Shown: piece after piece, positions 21,299 to 32,143 of the stretch | Layout: the number at the start of each line of letters is the position of its first letter | Numbering within the stretch: the stretch's first letter is position 1 | DNA from: Semisulcospira habei | Lineage: Eukaryota > Mollusca > Gastropoda > Semisulcospiridae | Length of the DNA: 64,000 bases | Assembly (NCBI GenBank): GCA_036245525.1 | Contig: BTPG01000007.1 | Location: forward strand, 122,277,375 to 122,341,374 | Reading direction: 5' to 3' | The notes under the pieces: model-generated | Told to the model about the DNA's origin: nothing | What the model saw: the letters and a program-made list of their open reading frames with translations, nothing else | Database searches by the model: none | Program-made: the position numbers and the translations under genes

Positions 21299-23420
21299 AA
21301 AATATTAGCACTGGCAGTCTCCCCTTTTCTTTTCATTAACTTACTAGCCTCATTCACAGTCTCAAATCCGCTTGTCTTCTGGTACATGAGGACGGTGAAG
21401 TCCTCCAGAAGTTTGAAGTTCTCATCACTGATGCCCACCTCTATGAAAGGATGACTGGCGATGTCATTGAAGGCCTTGGTCACATAAGGGAAAGATTTTC
21501 AAGTCTCCCAGGCAAGCTTTTTCCCCTTCCAAGAAAGGCTGATACTGTAATGCAGCATGTGAAGCTGTGGAAAACTGGCAAGGCAGTTGACATTTCTTTG
21601 CCAAGGGTTAGGACCCGAGCGTTGATATGAATGTAGGAAAAGCTCCTTTCTGTGCCAAACCCAACCCAGATGTTCAGTGTCGAGCATATGTCTTGCAGGT
21701 GGTAAAACTTGCCAGTCAATATGACAATAAAATCGGTGTCCACGGTGCGAACAAAGCAAGTCTTTGAACCCTGCTGTAATGCATCTTGCACATGGAAGAG
21801 TAGTCTGGTATCGGCCTCTTCATGGTTGCAGGCAGGTATGACGTAGTCACTTCCTCTGATGATAACATTTTCTCCTTGTGTCACCATCACTGTTTTGCCA
21901 GGAGGAAAATCATTGCTTTCAATCTTCTTGGACATAAATTCAAAGAATTCTTCCTTGTTTTCTGCATCACGCAGGAAGTCCTGCCACTGTCCTGGGATTT
22001 TGTTCTGGCCGGACACTTTTCTTCTCATGCCTTTTCCTCTCTTTTCTCTGGCAGAACCTTTGATGCTGTTTTTGAGATGCCTGTCCCAAACAATGTCAAT
22101 CCTCTCTGCAGTCTCAAGCTGATGCCACACATGAGGCAAGAACACGTCGGCAAAATAGTCGTCAAATGTCTTCACGCCACTAACAGGTAGAAGATGCACC
22201 ACAGCTGCGCCGTCAAGCACCTTCACTTTAAAAGTATCGGGTAGATCTTTCTCACGTGTTTTCTCCAAAGATGCGAGTAGCTCAGGAGGAGTGTCTAGGA
22301 CTTTTATTTCTGGATGTTGTACATCCTCATCGAGTTGCTCTAAGGCTTTTGCCAGTTCAGTTGTGTCGTATGGTTCAACATCGTCCAGTAAGTGTGTAGC
22401 AGATACCTCCACTGTCTTTGTTAAACATGTAAGTAGATCAGATTTCTTACCGAGACGAATTTTTCCTCTGTCTAGCAAAGACGGAGGGAACGGGTGGATT
22501 TCATGGCTGAAAAAGGAAGCCATATCAGACTCTCTGTGTTGTGCCACGATGTATAGTCTGGAGAATAGGCTGACATCAGTCTTCAAATCTGCAATCTTGT
22601 CTGCTTGTTTGCTTTTGTCTTTAGGATTTGGGCACTTGAACAGATGCAAAGAGTTCTTTTTGTTGGGATCATGAATGGATCTTTCACAATCAGTCAAAAC
22701 TGAGTTGCATTGGTGGTTGTACTGTTGTTCGCCAATATCCTCAATGGTGCGGACTATATGTATGACATTGGGACATCATGAGAATCTAATGTCAATAATT
22801 CTCCACTGTCTGTCAAGAAAACATTGCCCATTCCTTTGAATACTCTTGTAAGGCTGAGAGTTTGTTGTTTGAAACACTCTTGAGTTGACAAACCTTCACG
22901 ATGAGAGTGTTTTGCACAGTTTAGTCTTGAACAATCTTTAAACTCATTCAGCATGCGTGCTTGTTCTGGACCTGCCATTTTGGAAGAGCAGATGGGTTTT
23001 CTGTAAGCCATACGGCTCCACTAGAGCCTGTCACCAAGTCATTATTTTGTTCATGAGCCTGATCTAATGACATATTTGAGAAATTGTGTGCCGTTTTTGA
23101 GACAACCCAGTGACCATGCTCAACAAATTCTTCCAAGGTAAAAGGTGGCAGATTTTTCATGTCTCGAATGTGAACAGGAACCCAGCGGGCATAGTAATTC
23201 GGATGGTCCAGGGCAAAGAACCACTTGGCCTAGCTTTCAGGGAACCCGCATACAACCCAAAGTCAGCTTCACGATGTGCTCTGACAAACAGTTTTCTCAA
23301 AACGACAGCGTTAACTTGATGGGCATGGCGTGTTCCGGTTACGTGAGAACAGCTCAGAAACGACTCTGCTGTGCCTGATGAAGCAACCCCTGAGCCTAGT
23401 TATTGACCAAGTCCTCCGCT
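21241..23420 (-). pseudogene. Decayed XPG/FEN1-like nuclease gene of the TIR transposon
   Basis: The longest piece (21480-22697, 405 codons) carries HEEADTRLLFHVQDAL then VRTVDTDFIVIL, then LPVFHSFTCCITVSAFLGRGK. Their order resembles FEN1/XPG nucleases (an EAEA helix, a TEDMD strand, a G-C/S-D motif then GIGPK). Upstream pieces continue the protein in other frames: MKNLPPFTLEEFVEHGHWVV and TAHNFSNMSLDQAHEQNN (22948-23160), and an upstream ALDHPNYYARWVPVHIRD block (about 23160-23220). A downstream piece (21241-21483) starts TKAFNDIASHPFIE. At least three frameshifts or stops break the gene. The TCCI here replaces what I recall as TGCD in relatives, so a putative metal-binding Asp is lost. The family is widespread in marine invertebrates; its function is not established from this sequence. 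Confidence 0.7.
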
Positions 23421-24966
23421 GTGAAGCTTTCATCGAAGGGAAGAGTCACAGGTAGCATGCGCAGTCCCTGAAAGTCACTGACGATATTCCCAAAAGTTTT
23501 TTATATGGCTGCGACTTGTTTTTACTCCCATGGGACTTCAAGGGGCAGTTCAACTTCGCACTAGTTATTTAGTGGCAAATCAAACAGGCTTGCCAATCCA
23601 TCTTTTACCCACTATAGGTCAACCCTGGAACAAGCTAAAAAAAAAACACACCCTTTTTATAACAAATAAACAATTATGGGACCATACACAAGTATAATGC
23701 TTTGTTTCTTTTAGTCCAGTGGTTTCTTGGAATGAATCATTTAAAATAATTAATCTATTCAAAGAGTCTTTTCTCATTTAATTAATGTCGGTTGTCAAAG
23801 ACACAACCACAACCAATAATTTGTTCGCGTTCGCCACGCTTTGCGAATTAAATAGTCTGTTTCTCGGAACCTATGGCTCTGCTACCTTGGAACATATCAA
23901 AATCTGAAAGCATAAAGCATGTAGATCATCTGGAAAAATTATGGTACTTTTGTCAGCCCAGTCCCCATCTCATCAAATAATGGGTCTTACAGCCCTCACT
24001 AATAGGCAATACCTCTCTCTGTCCCCCATAACCCGCCCGTCCGGCATTAGGGCCGTTCATTATCAGCCCGGTGCCCTCGAGGAGGCGATGACAAAGGCAT
24101 TGTGGCATGTTGAGGGTTGTTTATTTCATGTCTTCACATTCTCAGTGTCACTAGCAGGTAGTGACTATAGACGTCCGCTGATCTGACATATTTATAGTCT
24201 TTGTGATGATTATATTTCATTACAGACGTCGCTGGACAGAGCAGGGCCTTTATGGTCACACACCTTTCATCAGTTTTCGACTTCTCTTCCTTTTTGACGC
24301 TTATGAGGTAACATCTGAATCGAGACAGGCATTAATTTTCTGCTCTTCTGAGTGGCTGTTCACTATTTCACTCTGTGGCCTACTTATGTGTTTGTTGCAA
24401 CGGTTGTACGCTTTTCATGCACACCATAACACGCACACGCACTCGCACATACACCCCCACACACAATAACACTATTAGAAATTAGTTCGTCAGGGAACCC
24501 AAGCGCTTTATTAGTACAGCTGGATCTAAACCCTCCCTTTCGCTGCTACTGACAGAAAGACCCCTAGGTAGATATGACTTAGGGAAACGATATGATCATC
24601 TATTACACGGTATTCCTAAGGTAAACGGTATAGTAATCTATTAAACAGTTTACCTAGGGAAATGATATGATTGTTTATTACGCGGTATACCGAAGGAAAC
24701 GGAATGATCATCTGTCTGACTCTGAGTAAAATGTTTTATCAAAGTCTTTCTCGAGCGTTATTTTATTTTATTTTTTTTGCTGGTGATTCATCACAACTCT
24801 AAGAGTCCAAGCGCTTGCTGTCTTTGCAGTCGGTTTGAGAATTAAGCAACTAACACTGACACTTACGTGGCCTTTCTAGCTCGCTATGCACGTCCGCGCA
24901 CCACGCACACCAGGTGTAATACAGTAGGCACATAACAGTTTCTTCATCTGGTGTGAATGTCGTTAA

Positions 24967-25172
24967 CCCATTCAGCCCTGACGCACTACAGCAGGAGATG
25001 GGTCGACAATGATAATTCAAGGGTAGTGACAGATTAGCTTGGCGCCTGTCGGCTCCAAGCTAATCTGGCACTACCCTTGAATTATCATGGTCGATCCATC
25101 TCCTGCAACAGGTGCATCGTCGTTTGATGACCCTCCAAAATTTGGGAAATACGTGCGTCGGGCTGAATGACT
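24967..25172 (-). mobile_element. P206 element (copy B partner of 1871-2077)
   Basis: Preceded by TTAA at 24963-24966. Sequence and decay of the right flank are the same as in copy A. Confidence 0.8.
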
Positions 25173-25261
25173 CAGATAAATGCGTGTTGATATCGCGTGC
25201 TGCATGCATGTTCTCACCCAAAATAAACATGACTATATTTCTGCAGTAGCGCAGAAACCAG

Positions 25262-25345
25262 GGGCGGGGGGGGGGGGGGCAGAAAATATGGGGGTAGAGT
25301 ATCGCCTACCCCCCCCCCCCCACCCACCCCCTCCACCCCCACCCC
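25262..25345. repeat. Poly-G / poly-C pair (copy B)
   Basis: Same as 2164-2236 but with different run lengths. Confidence 0.7.
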
Positions 25346-25663
25346 CCTTCTACTGACGATTTTTGCTGGGGAAAAAAGTAATTTAGTCGTAAAAAAAAAA
25401 CCAAAAACAAAGGTATTTTGGGCAGAAAAAAAATCAAAAACAGATTTAATTTTTTTAATATTTTTTATGCTTGAAAACATAAGGGTGGACAATGATTTGC
25501 CTTCGACCTCCCCCCCCCCCCCCCCCCACCAATAACAATTGGAGGGAACATAGATGCAACTGGGCTTAACAAGAGACATAGATACTCATGAACCCCCGCC
25601 ACACACACCCCACCCCCCGCTCCCACCCCCTCCCCCCGCCACACTCCCGTATATATAGAAGCT

Positions 25664-25975
25664 TCAAAATATTCATTATGAGGTGTACATGAAATAATTA
25701 GGTTTGAAGTCAAGTAATTTTTTTAAACATTGAACAGGTTTCTTGAAATAGTCATTATAAGGTGTACATAAATCAATTAGGTTTCAAGTCAAGTAATTTT
25801 TTTTTAAATGAACCGGTTTCTAGAAACATTCATCATAAGGTGTATATAAATTAATTAGGTTTAAAGTCAATTTTTTTTTTAATTAACCGGTTTCTTGAAA
25901 TATTCATTATAAGGTGTACATAATTAATTAGGTTTAAAGTCAAGTAAAATTAAAAAGAAAAAGAACCGGTTTCTC
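25664..25975 (+). repeat. Tandem array, 75-bp unit, four copies (copy B)
   Basis: Partner of 2562-2871 with minor changes in the T runs. Confidence 0.85.
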
Positions 25976-25995
25976 AAGATCTTTTAAGTTAGTAG

Positions 25996-26230
25996 TGTGC
26001 TTACATTTGCAACGAACGGCGGCTAGTGATAACGAACGAGAGCGAAAGCACGGTTGATAACCAAAGCATATACAACACGCCAAACATCTACAAGAGGCAT
26101 AAATATGCCTCTTGGGGATGTATGCAGTGTTGTCCATGCTTTGGTACAAAATGGTTATGCGCCAGGACTTCGCTCTTGTCCGTTGTTGGTAGTCGCTCGT
26201 CGCAAACGAAACCTCACTAGTATTTCGTCG
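25996..26230. repeat. P66-related foldback, core deleted (copy B)
   Basis: Partner of 2893-3130. The central pair is CAAGAGGCATA/TATGCCTCTTG. Confidence 0.65.
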
Positions 26231-26478
26231 TCAACAAGCGACTGATATCCAAAGCACTACTCTCGACTTTGCCTGACTGCCGTGGTCCCAAGCAGTTTGG
26301 TTTCCATACCATGGCTCAGATACTTCCTGGTCTTGCCATACTGGCTAACAAGTAAAGCTACTTTTGGTTTCTGGGCCGCTTTTCCAACAGACGACACATT
26401 TCTCGGGAGGTCAAGCGATCGCTTTAGAGCGACCTCTTAACTCCTTTTCTGCCGAGAAAAAGCGAACACGTTCCAATA

Positions 26479-26543
26479 GCAAGTGACGCAGATCCTCATG
26501 AGCCCTCGCAACAGCAGGGGCTCATGAGGATCTATGTCACTTA
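26479..26543. repeat. P66 hairpin, GTGAC variant (copy B)
   Basis: Partner of 3378-3443. The two copies differ in the loop (GCAACAGC here). Confidence 0.8.
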
Positions 26544-27003
26544 CTGACAAATGTGTATTCATGTATCTAGGACGGTTGTGGCTTTTGGTCGTTGAATGAA
26601 CGAAGATTTCAGAAACAAAATGTAGTGGCAGGGAAGGGGCCAAAGGCGGGCTTTGATTACTAGTATTCATCGGGTTCTCAATAATATCTTGCCTCAATGA
26701 TATTTTTCTGCCCTTCTTTTTACAGTCCACGTGAGTAGACGTAACAGCAGTGTGATATCAACTGGTCTTTTTGAGCAATGGAGGAACTCTCATACGTACA
26801 AAGCAGAAGAAGAAGAGAAAATTAATCTTTCCTCTGACGACAAGCAAGCTCCAGAATTAAACAAAGGTTAAGGTAGAAGTAAACACTATACATGTAGATA
26901 ATGAAAACAGCGCTTGATGTGTCCAAAGATGCTAACGTCCTGCATACCCAATTTCCCATGCATATCGTGTGTTTCAGTCTTTAAGCTAAATTTGTGGAAT
27001 TAC

Positions 27004-27007
27004 TTAA
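27004..27007. other. Empty TTAA target site for the P206 copy at 3915-4046
   Basis: GGAATTAC-TTAA-CAGATCAAAACCC here matches the two flanks of the filled site in copy A exactly, with one TTAA in place of TTAA-element-TTAA. Confidence 0.9.
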
Positions 27008-27101
27008 CAGATCAAAACCCTGCGCTTTTTTTAGACAAAAACATCATCTCTCACACCTTGCAGCCAATAGTGTTGACGGGCCCATTTCCAACTCACCTTA
27101 A

Positions 27102-27317
27102 CCCATTTAGCCCCGATGCACTGCAGTGGAAGATGGCTCGACCATGATAATTCAAGAATAGTGCCACATTAGCTTGGCGCTTGACGGCGCCAAACTATCC
27201 TGGCACGACTTTTGAATTATCATGGTCGATCCATCTCCTGCAGCTGGTGTATTGATAGTCGTTAGGCGACGTCTCCAAAATCCAAATTTGGGAAATGTGG
27301 CCCTGGGGTTAAATGGG
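27102..27317 (-). mobile_element. P206 element, TTTAGCCCC subfamily (copy B)
   Basis: TTAA at 27098-27101 and 27318-27321. Partner of 4148-4363. Confidence 0.8.
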
Positions 27318-27371
27318 TTAACCGTCTTCAAGTTCCGCTTGTTCCTGTTGAATTGCTCGTAGCAGCTTTAA

Positions 27372-27577
27372 CTCATTCTACCCCGGACACACCACAGCAA
27401 GATAAGGATCGACCATGATAGTTCAAGGGTGATGCCAGAATAGCTTGGCGCCTATGGGCGCCAAGCTATTCTGGCATCCCCCTTGAACTATCATGGTCGA
27501 TCTGTGTCCTGCGCTAGAGTGCAGTCTAAAGAGGACAACGGCAACATTTGGGGATTTCGGTGTTGGGGTAGAATGAG
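27372..27577 (-). mobile_element. P206 element, TTCTACCCC subfamily, both arms intact
   Basis: TTAA at 27368-27371 and 27578-27581; exactly 206 bp. Left arm ATAGTTCAAGGGTGATGCC and right arm GGCATCCCCCTTGAACTAT mirror each other except one base, and differ from the ATAATTC..TAGTG form on both sides. Its copy A partner (4418-4579) has lost the right inner arm. Confidence 0.88.
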
Positions 27578-27581
27578 TTAA

Positions 27582-27786
27582 CTCATTCAGCCCGACGCAC
27601 GTATTTCCCGAATTTGGAGGCGTCATCTAACGACTGTGCACCTGTTGCAGGAGATGGATCGACCATGATAATTCGAGGGTAGTGCCAGATTAGCTTGGCG
27701 CCGACAGGCGCCAAGCTAATCTGGCACTACCCTCGAATTATCATGGTCGACCCATCTACTGCTGCGGTGCGTCAGGGCTGAATGGG
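27582..27786 (+). mobile_element. P206 element, TTCAGCCC subfamily, both arms intact
   Basis: Shares TTAA 27578-27581 with the preceding element and has TTAA at 27787-27790. Both arms carry the mirrored change TTCGAGGG/CCCTCGAA. Confidence 0.88.
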
Positions 27787-27893
27787 TTAATATTAACCCG
27801 TACAATGCCACCTGACGCAGACTGTGTTCGTGCAGTTTGCGCGAATTCAGCACCAGACAAACCCTAGATGTCCTACGATCAGGGATTCAAAGT

Positions 27894-28178
27894 AATAATA
27901 AATAATAATAATTACGGTACTTATAATGCGCTTATCTTATAATAATTATAACTGAGTCAAGCGCGCACTCACAACTCGCGCACGCATGCGCACGCTTTAG
28001 TCAACGACTCACGTACCACAAATAGTGAAATGCATTACGACAGTCTGCTTAGGGTGGAGAGTGTGGTGCTCAGTAAAACTGTTGAAAGAGGTGAGTTTTG
28101 AGGGCGGACTGGAAGGAGGAGAGAGAGTGTTTCTGACGGAGAGAGAGAGTGGGAGAGTGTTCCAGGTGGATGGACCGT
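27894..28178 (-). mobile_element. 5'-truncated LINE 3' end, inserted only in copy B
   Basis: Flanked by AAAGT at 27889-27893 and 28179-28183; copy A has one AAAGT at this point. On the minus strand it encodes GPSTWNTLPLSL..SFNSFTEHH, the conserved C-terminal motif of CR1/L2-type reverse transcriptases. A short 3' UTR follows (AAGCGCATTATAAGTACC), then an ATT-type tail read as AATAATAA on the plus strand. Confidence 0.82.
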
Positions 28179-28190
28179 AAAGTGGTGTGA

Positions 28191-28256
28191 GCAAGAGGCA
28201 TAGATCCTCATGAGCCCACGCTACTTCGGGGGCTCACGAGGATCTACGCCTTTTGC
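28191..28256. repeat. P66 hairpin (copy B partner of 4902-4967)
   Basis: GCAAGAGGCATAGATCCTC with right arm ending ACGCCTTTTGC. Confidence 0.8.
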
Positions 28257-28503
28257 AGTTGAGTAGTGTTCCCCTATTCACGACACTGAACGAGTTATAA
28301 TTATTAGTTGAACTTTCGGCTTTGTTCGGTAAATGCGTGTTTCTTCCGGTCATATTGCCGTACGAAACTCGAACAGCTCTAATCGTGCTGGGAGGGCAGT
28401 AACACCAGGAAGTAATCACAGATGTACGTGGAAAAAATGCGCGGGGGCCCTTCGTGGAACCATCTCCGTGAATAGAACTGGCTGGGGATCGACTATGAAT
28501 TAA

Positions 28504-28708
28504 CCCATTTAACCCCAAGGCCGCACTTTGGAGGCGTCACTGCCTAACGAGTACGAACCGGTTGCAGGTTTAAAAAAATCCATTATAGTAATTCAAGGGT
28601 CGTGTCAGATTAGCTTGGCGCCTGATGGCGCCAAGCTAATCTGACACTACCCTTGAATCATATCACGGTCGATCCATCTCTTGCTGTAGTGCGTCGGGGC
28701 TAAATAGG
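28504..28708 (+). mobile_element. P206 element, TTTAACCCC subfamily, intact inner arms
   Basis: TTAA at 28500-28503 and 28709-28712. GTGTCAGATTAGC is mirrored by GCTAATCTGACAC, where other copies have GTGCCAG/CTGGCAC. The copy A partner (5218-5402) has a damaged left arm. Confidence 0.82.
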
Positions 28709-28960
28709 TTAACCACAGGCGCCTGAAGGGCTCAGTGCTGACATGCGAGACAGCTACCTCGCGCGCTCCCAGCCACCACACGCACCGATACTTATCACTA
28801 TAGTATAGTACAGAGTGTTGGTGGCTGTGCGAGCGGTGGCTATCACGGGTTTCAGCAGACGCAGTTATGGAATTTTAACCAAGCAACAAATTTATGTGAA
28901 GTATCTGTCTGGCCTTTGAATAGGACAGTATGGCATCAGAAACCATAACGTCACACAACT

Positions 28961-29029
28961 GCAAGAGGTATAGATCCTCATGAGCCCCCGCGACTGCGGC
29001 GGGGTCTCATGAGGATCTATACCTCTTGT
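28961..29029. repeat. P66 hairpin, GAGGTAT variant (copy B)
   Basis: Partner of 5683-5753. Confidence 0.85.
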
Positions 29030-29549
29030 TGAGACCAAATTTGGGGGCCTGTGGCTTGGACGATTCTTAATGAGCTTGGGGTCAAAAGGTCGCGTGCGCG
29101 AAAACGAGGCTATCTGGGGCTAGACGCGCGACAGCAAGATGGCGAGTGACTAAAAGCGCAGAACCCGGCGTCGAGGCCTTAGAATTATACCGTATTTTTA
29201 GCATTAGCAAATATCTGACCACATATAAAAATCACTCCCCATGTAAACCAATCACGGCCATTTGCACTGAAGCTTGATTGAATTGTGTTCGAAGAAACTG
29301 GTCAGCACTTGAGCATTCAGAAGATTGTGGTTTTAGGATTTTCTTAGTCTACACATTTGAGATATATGAGTGTTTTGTCAAAGCTTACACGGAACTTGTA
29401 ACATACTGAGTGCACACTTTTTTTCCCCAAACATTTGACAGCACATTAACATTGTTGGAGGGGTCAACTCGGTTATATTTTGTGAATTCAGCCAGCGAAA
29501 AACAACACAGTTTGAATTCAATTATCGGTTGCGGACCTACTTGGTGTTG

Positions 29550-29570
29550 TTCCCCCCCCCCCCCCTCCCC
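29550..29570. repeat. Poly-C run
   Basis: Run of C interrupted by one T, inside the THAP element. Confidence 0.8.
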
Positions 29571-29809
29571 TCTCAATGTTTTCAGTTTGGTGAATTCAAG
29601 CATGTGTGGGTGTGCGTCAGGAAGATAAATAAGCTAGCGGGTTAACACTATCTACAAGTGTTTGTCCTCTCTTAACCATTTCGCAGTTGGTAGCAATTTC
29701 AGAAGTGTTTTTCACAGGCATCATTTCAACCAAATCGCTGCTGACAACTAAAGGGTTAAAATTGTTGAAGTCAGATTTCTGCAGCAGAATTAAATATATG
29801 ACATTCATC

Positions 29810-29812
<3 letters not shown>

Positions 29813-29862
<50 letters not shown>

Positions 29863-29876
29863 GTGTGGGTGTGTAT

Positions 29877-29917
<41 letters not shown>

Positions 29918-29934
29918 TGTGTGTGTGTGTGAGT
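29813..29934. repeat. GT microsatellite
   Basis: Interrupted GT repeat with AAGTGTGGG and GAGTG breaks. Confidence 0.95.
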
Positions 29935-29957
29935 GTGGCAGCACTACTCAATCATCT

Positions 29958-30056
29958 AAAGGGATCAACTATGACATTTGAAGGGTAGTGCCATGGTATT
30001 TTCATGTGTTAAGCTGATCAGACAATACCCTTAAGCTATCACAGCTGATCCCCTGT
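29958..30056. repeat. Very diverged P206-like palindrome inside the THAP element
   Basis: GGGATCAACTATGAC..TTGAAGGGTAGTGCC at left and CAATACCCTTAAGCTATCAC.GCTGATCCC at right keep the P206 arm order, with many differences and without the GGCGCC centre. Confidence 0.5.
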
Positions 30057-30379
30057 TTTCTTGGAATCAAGATTGTAAGCCAAAACTTTAATACAATGAC
30101 ATTCTATAGCAAAACACGCACACATACACACGTGAGAATAGGCACCTAACTTAAATTTTACAACAACAAAAATAAATGTTAACACAGCAGAACCTGTTCT
30201 GGCTATCACCATTTTTGCTAGAAGAAAGTGTCCTTAAACATCTCATGCTCTCTCAAGAGAGGTCTTGTAGGGCAAACAGTGTCACCCGGGCTGCAGCCAC
30301 CCAAATGTTGGTCTGTAAAGACAGGGGATCTGCTGTAAGGATGGTCGCTCAAAACAGTTTCTGCTGTAGACCATAAAGT

Positions 30380-30610
30380 CTATACATGCAAGTTTCTCTC
30401 ACACCCAACACACTGCACATGCACCCACACACGCCGGAGCAGATGAATTCGGATCAACCACTCCTTCCTCCGTTGAGTGTCGGTTGCTTTTGGAAAAGTA
30501 TGAAATAAAAGTTTCGCGTTTTCAATATTCTGTGCTCTATTTGATGTGCACACAGGAACAACGCAATGGTGTTTCGATCTGCGCTTCGACTGCTCCTTCT
30601 GTATCGCCAT
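30380..30610 (-). CDS. THAP-type zinc finger, N-terminal exon of a transposon protein
   Basis: From the Met at 30610 the frame reads MAIQKEQSKRRSKHHC then VVPVCTSNRAQNIENAK, followed by LLFHTFPKATDTQRRKEW and LIRIH. This matches the start of a THAP domain: the C-x4-C pair, then FHTFP and the W of the RRxxW segment. The domain's later Cys-x2-His must lie in another exon; the frame continues into VWVHVQCVGCERN, which may be intron. THAP domains are DNA-binding and occur in P-element-type and Kolobok transposases as well as host proteins. The longer open frame upstream to 30826 crosses the element boundary and is probably fortuitous. Confidence 0.6.
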   Translation of the reverse strand: MAIQKEQSKRRSKHHCVVPVCTSNRAQNIENAKLLFHTFPKATDTQRRKEWLIRIHLLRRVWVHVQCVGCERNLHV

Positions 30611-30954
30611 GAAAGTACCGTCTGCCCCTCCCACATGTTCCCCATATAGCCTCGCTTTCGATGCGACCTTCACCTCATGAATATTCGTTGAGAATCGTCC
30701 CAAAGATTTCAGAAACAAATTTGTGCGCTCAGCGAAAGGGAAGGGGTAGGCCGCCTGAAGTGAGAATGCATAGCGGACCGGGACATGAAAATGCTTAAGT
30801 TGCCAAAGCGACTGCACCGCTGACACTCAAAGTGTTTTCAAGGTAATTTTGTAATACAGTCTTTGCGTCAGTGTGATTGGTTCTCTGTGAAACGACTGCA
30901 GCGGTTTCATAGTTCCCTTCTGTTCACGATCAAAGTCCACCGCACACAGACAGT

Positions 30955-31090
30955 CAGCACACGCATACTCACTGATACGCACGCACGTACGCAACCGCAT
31001 ACACTTGCGTGCATGCACGCACGCAAGCACACACACAGACACGCGCGCGCGCGCACGCACACACACATAGACACGTACGCACGCACACAC
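30955..31090. repeat. CA/CG-rich alternating purine-pyrimidine stretch
   Basis: ACGCACG and ACACAC runs with a CGCGCGCGCG core at about 31042-31055. Open frames across it on both strands are artefacts. Confidence 0.85.
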
Positions 31091-31201
31091 TGATACAGAA
31101 ACAGAACGGCACTGAGATGAGTGCACTGCCTGTAGACAATGAACAGCAATGATTGAGTCCATTTCGTTTCATTACAATCTGATCACACATTTTCTGCTTA
31201 A

Positions 31202-31407
31202 CTCATTCATCCCGACGGCCGTATTTCCCAAATTTTGGAAGCGTCATCTAACGACTATGCACCAGTTGCAGGAGATGGATCGACCATGATAATTCAAGGG
31301 CAGTGCCAAATTAGCTTGGCGCCGATAGGCGCCAAGCAAATCTGGCACTACCCTTGAATTACCATGGTCGACCCATTTCCTGTTGTATTGCGTCAGGGCT
31401 GAATGGG
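31202..31407 (+). mobile_element. P206 element, 206 bp, TTCATCCC/TTCAGCCC subfamily
   Basis: TTAA at 31198-31201 and 31408-31411. Arms match except for a few single-base changes. Confidence 0.88.
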
Positions 31408-31411
31408 TTAA

Positions 31412-32128
31412 AACATTGTATGTAATAAGCATGTGTTACTAATGTGTAGTCTTCCTGAAAAATTCAGAACAATGAAGAACTGACTAATTGTACAGACATC
31501 TCTGTGATCAGTGTAACGCGGGCTCAATGGGTTCAAATCGGACAACCTTACATTTAAAACGTAATTGTAAAAAAAATTATTTATCAGTGTCTATGAACAA
31601 ATAAAATACTGCTGTGAGTGCTAACGTTTCCGTGACTTATACAATATTACACCACCGGTTCCGGTCGCGGGATGCTGCGCCGGGGATCACATTCATACAC
31701 TCACATCTCACACTCCGCACACACATGGATAAGCAAGCACTCATCGACCCATAAACAGGCACGATCACAATCCAGCTATTATTTTCAGACTCGCGATCTG
31801 TCTCACGCTATCAACGACTGGGAGTCAGGTTAAAAATTTTAAATTGCTTATTCAAGAAAGATCGGCATAATCAAAGTGTAGAATCATTACAACATCACTT
31901 AAAAATATTAGTTAAATAATCAAAGCACGGATTTGAAGAAAGATAAATGATATTCTTAGTTGGTATAAAAATGATTAGTGGTGGCACACACATAAAACTA
32001 CATGGCACTATAGCCACCCTACAAATTCTCATAAAATGTATTCAGTAGAACATCTTAACACAACCACCCGTGCGAGACTAACAGATTGTCACCGCTACTT
32101 CAAATCAGGAACCAGGCAATGAATAGAT
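31412..32128. other. No gene seen
   Basis: AT-rich, no open frame above background and no recognisable repeat. Confidence 0.5.
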
Positions 32129-32143
32129 GCCTAACGGTATGAA

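Larger units (their letters stand above)
20315..24001 (-). mobile_element. 3.69-kb TIR DNA transposon, Academ-like, inserted only in copy B
   Basis: Terminal inverted repeats begin TAGTGAGGGCTGTAAG at the left and end with its exact complement at the right; similarity continues inward (ATGGGGAC and TGACAAAAG on both sides). A 3-bp ATA duplication flanks it (20312-20314 and 24002-24004), and copy A shows the empty site (ATA at 896-898). It landed inside a SINE fragment. Its gene runs on the minus strand and resembles an XPG/FEN1-type nuclease. From memory, Academ transposons combine an XPG-like nuclease with 3-4 bp duplications, so I place it there provisionally. Confidence 0.82.
29058..30700 (-). 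mobile_element. 1.64-kb DNA transposon with THAP-domain exon, only in copy B
   Basis: Starts GGACGATTCTTAA and ends with TTGAGAATCGTCC, an inverted pair with one mismatch. Deeper in, GGTCGC and CGAGGCTAT.TGGGG also recur in inverted order, so the terminal repeats are about 70 bp and imperfect. Copy A lacks it but has 16 extra bases at the junction, so the target duplication cannot be defined. A THAP exon lies at the right end, pointing inward. The remainder (29058-30380) shows no transposase core, so it is a partial or non-autonomous element. Confidence 0.7.

Noticed and set aside
20315..24001. CACTA (EnSpm) superfamily assignment
   Set aside because: The strings CACTA/TAGTG occur at the ends but in the reverse sense (element starts TAGTG and ends CACTA), and the encoded protein does not look like a CACTA transposase.
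30607..30826. Upstream extension of the THAP reading frame
   Set aside because: It crosses the element terminus into repeat flank; the internal Met directly before the THAP domain is a better start.
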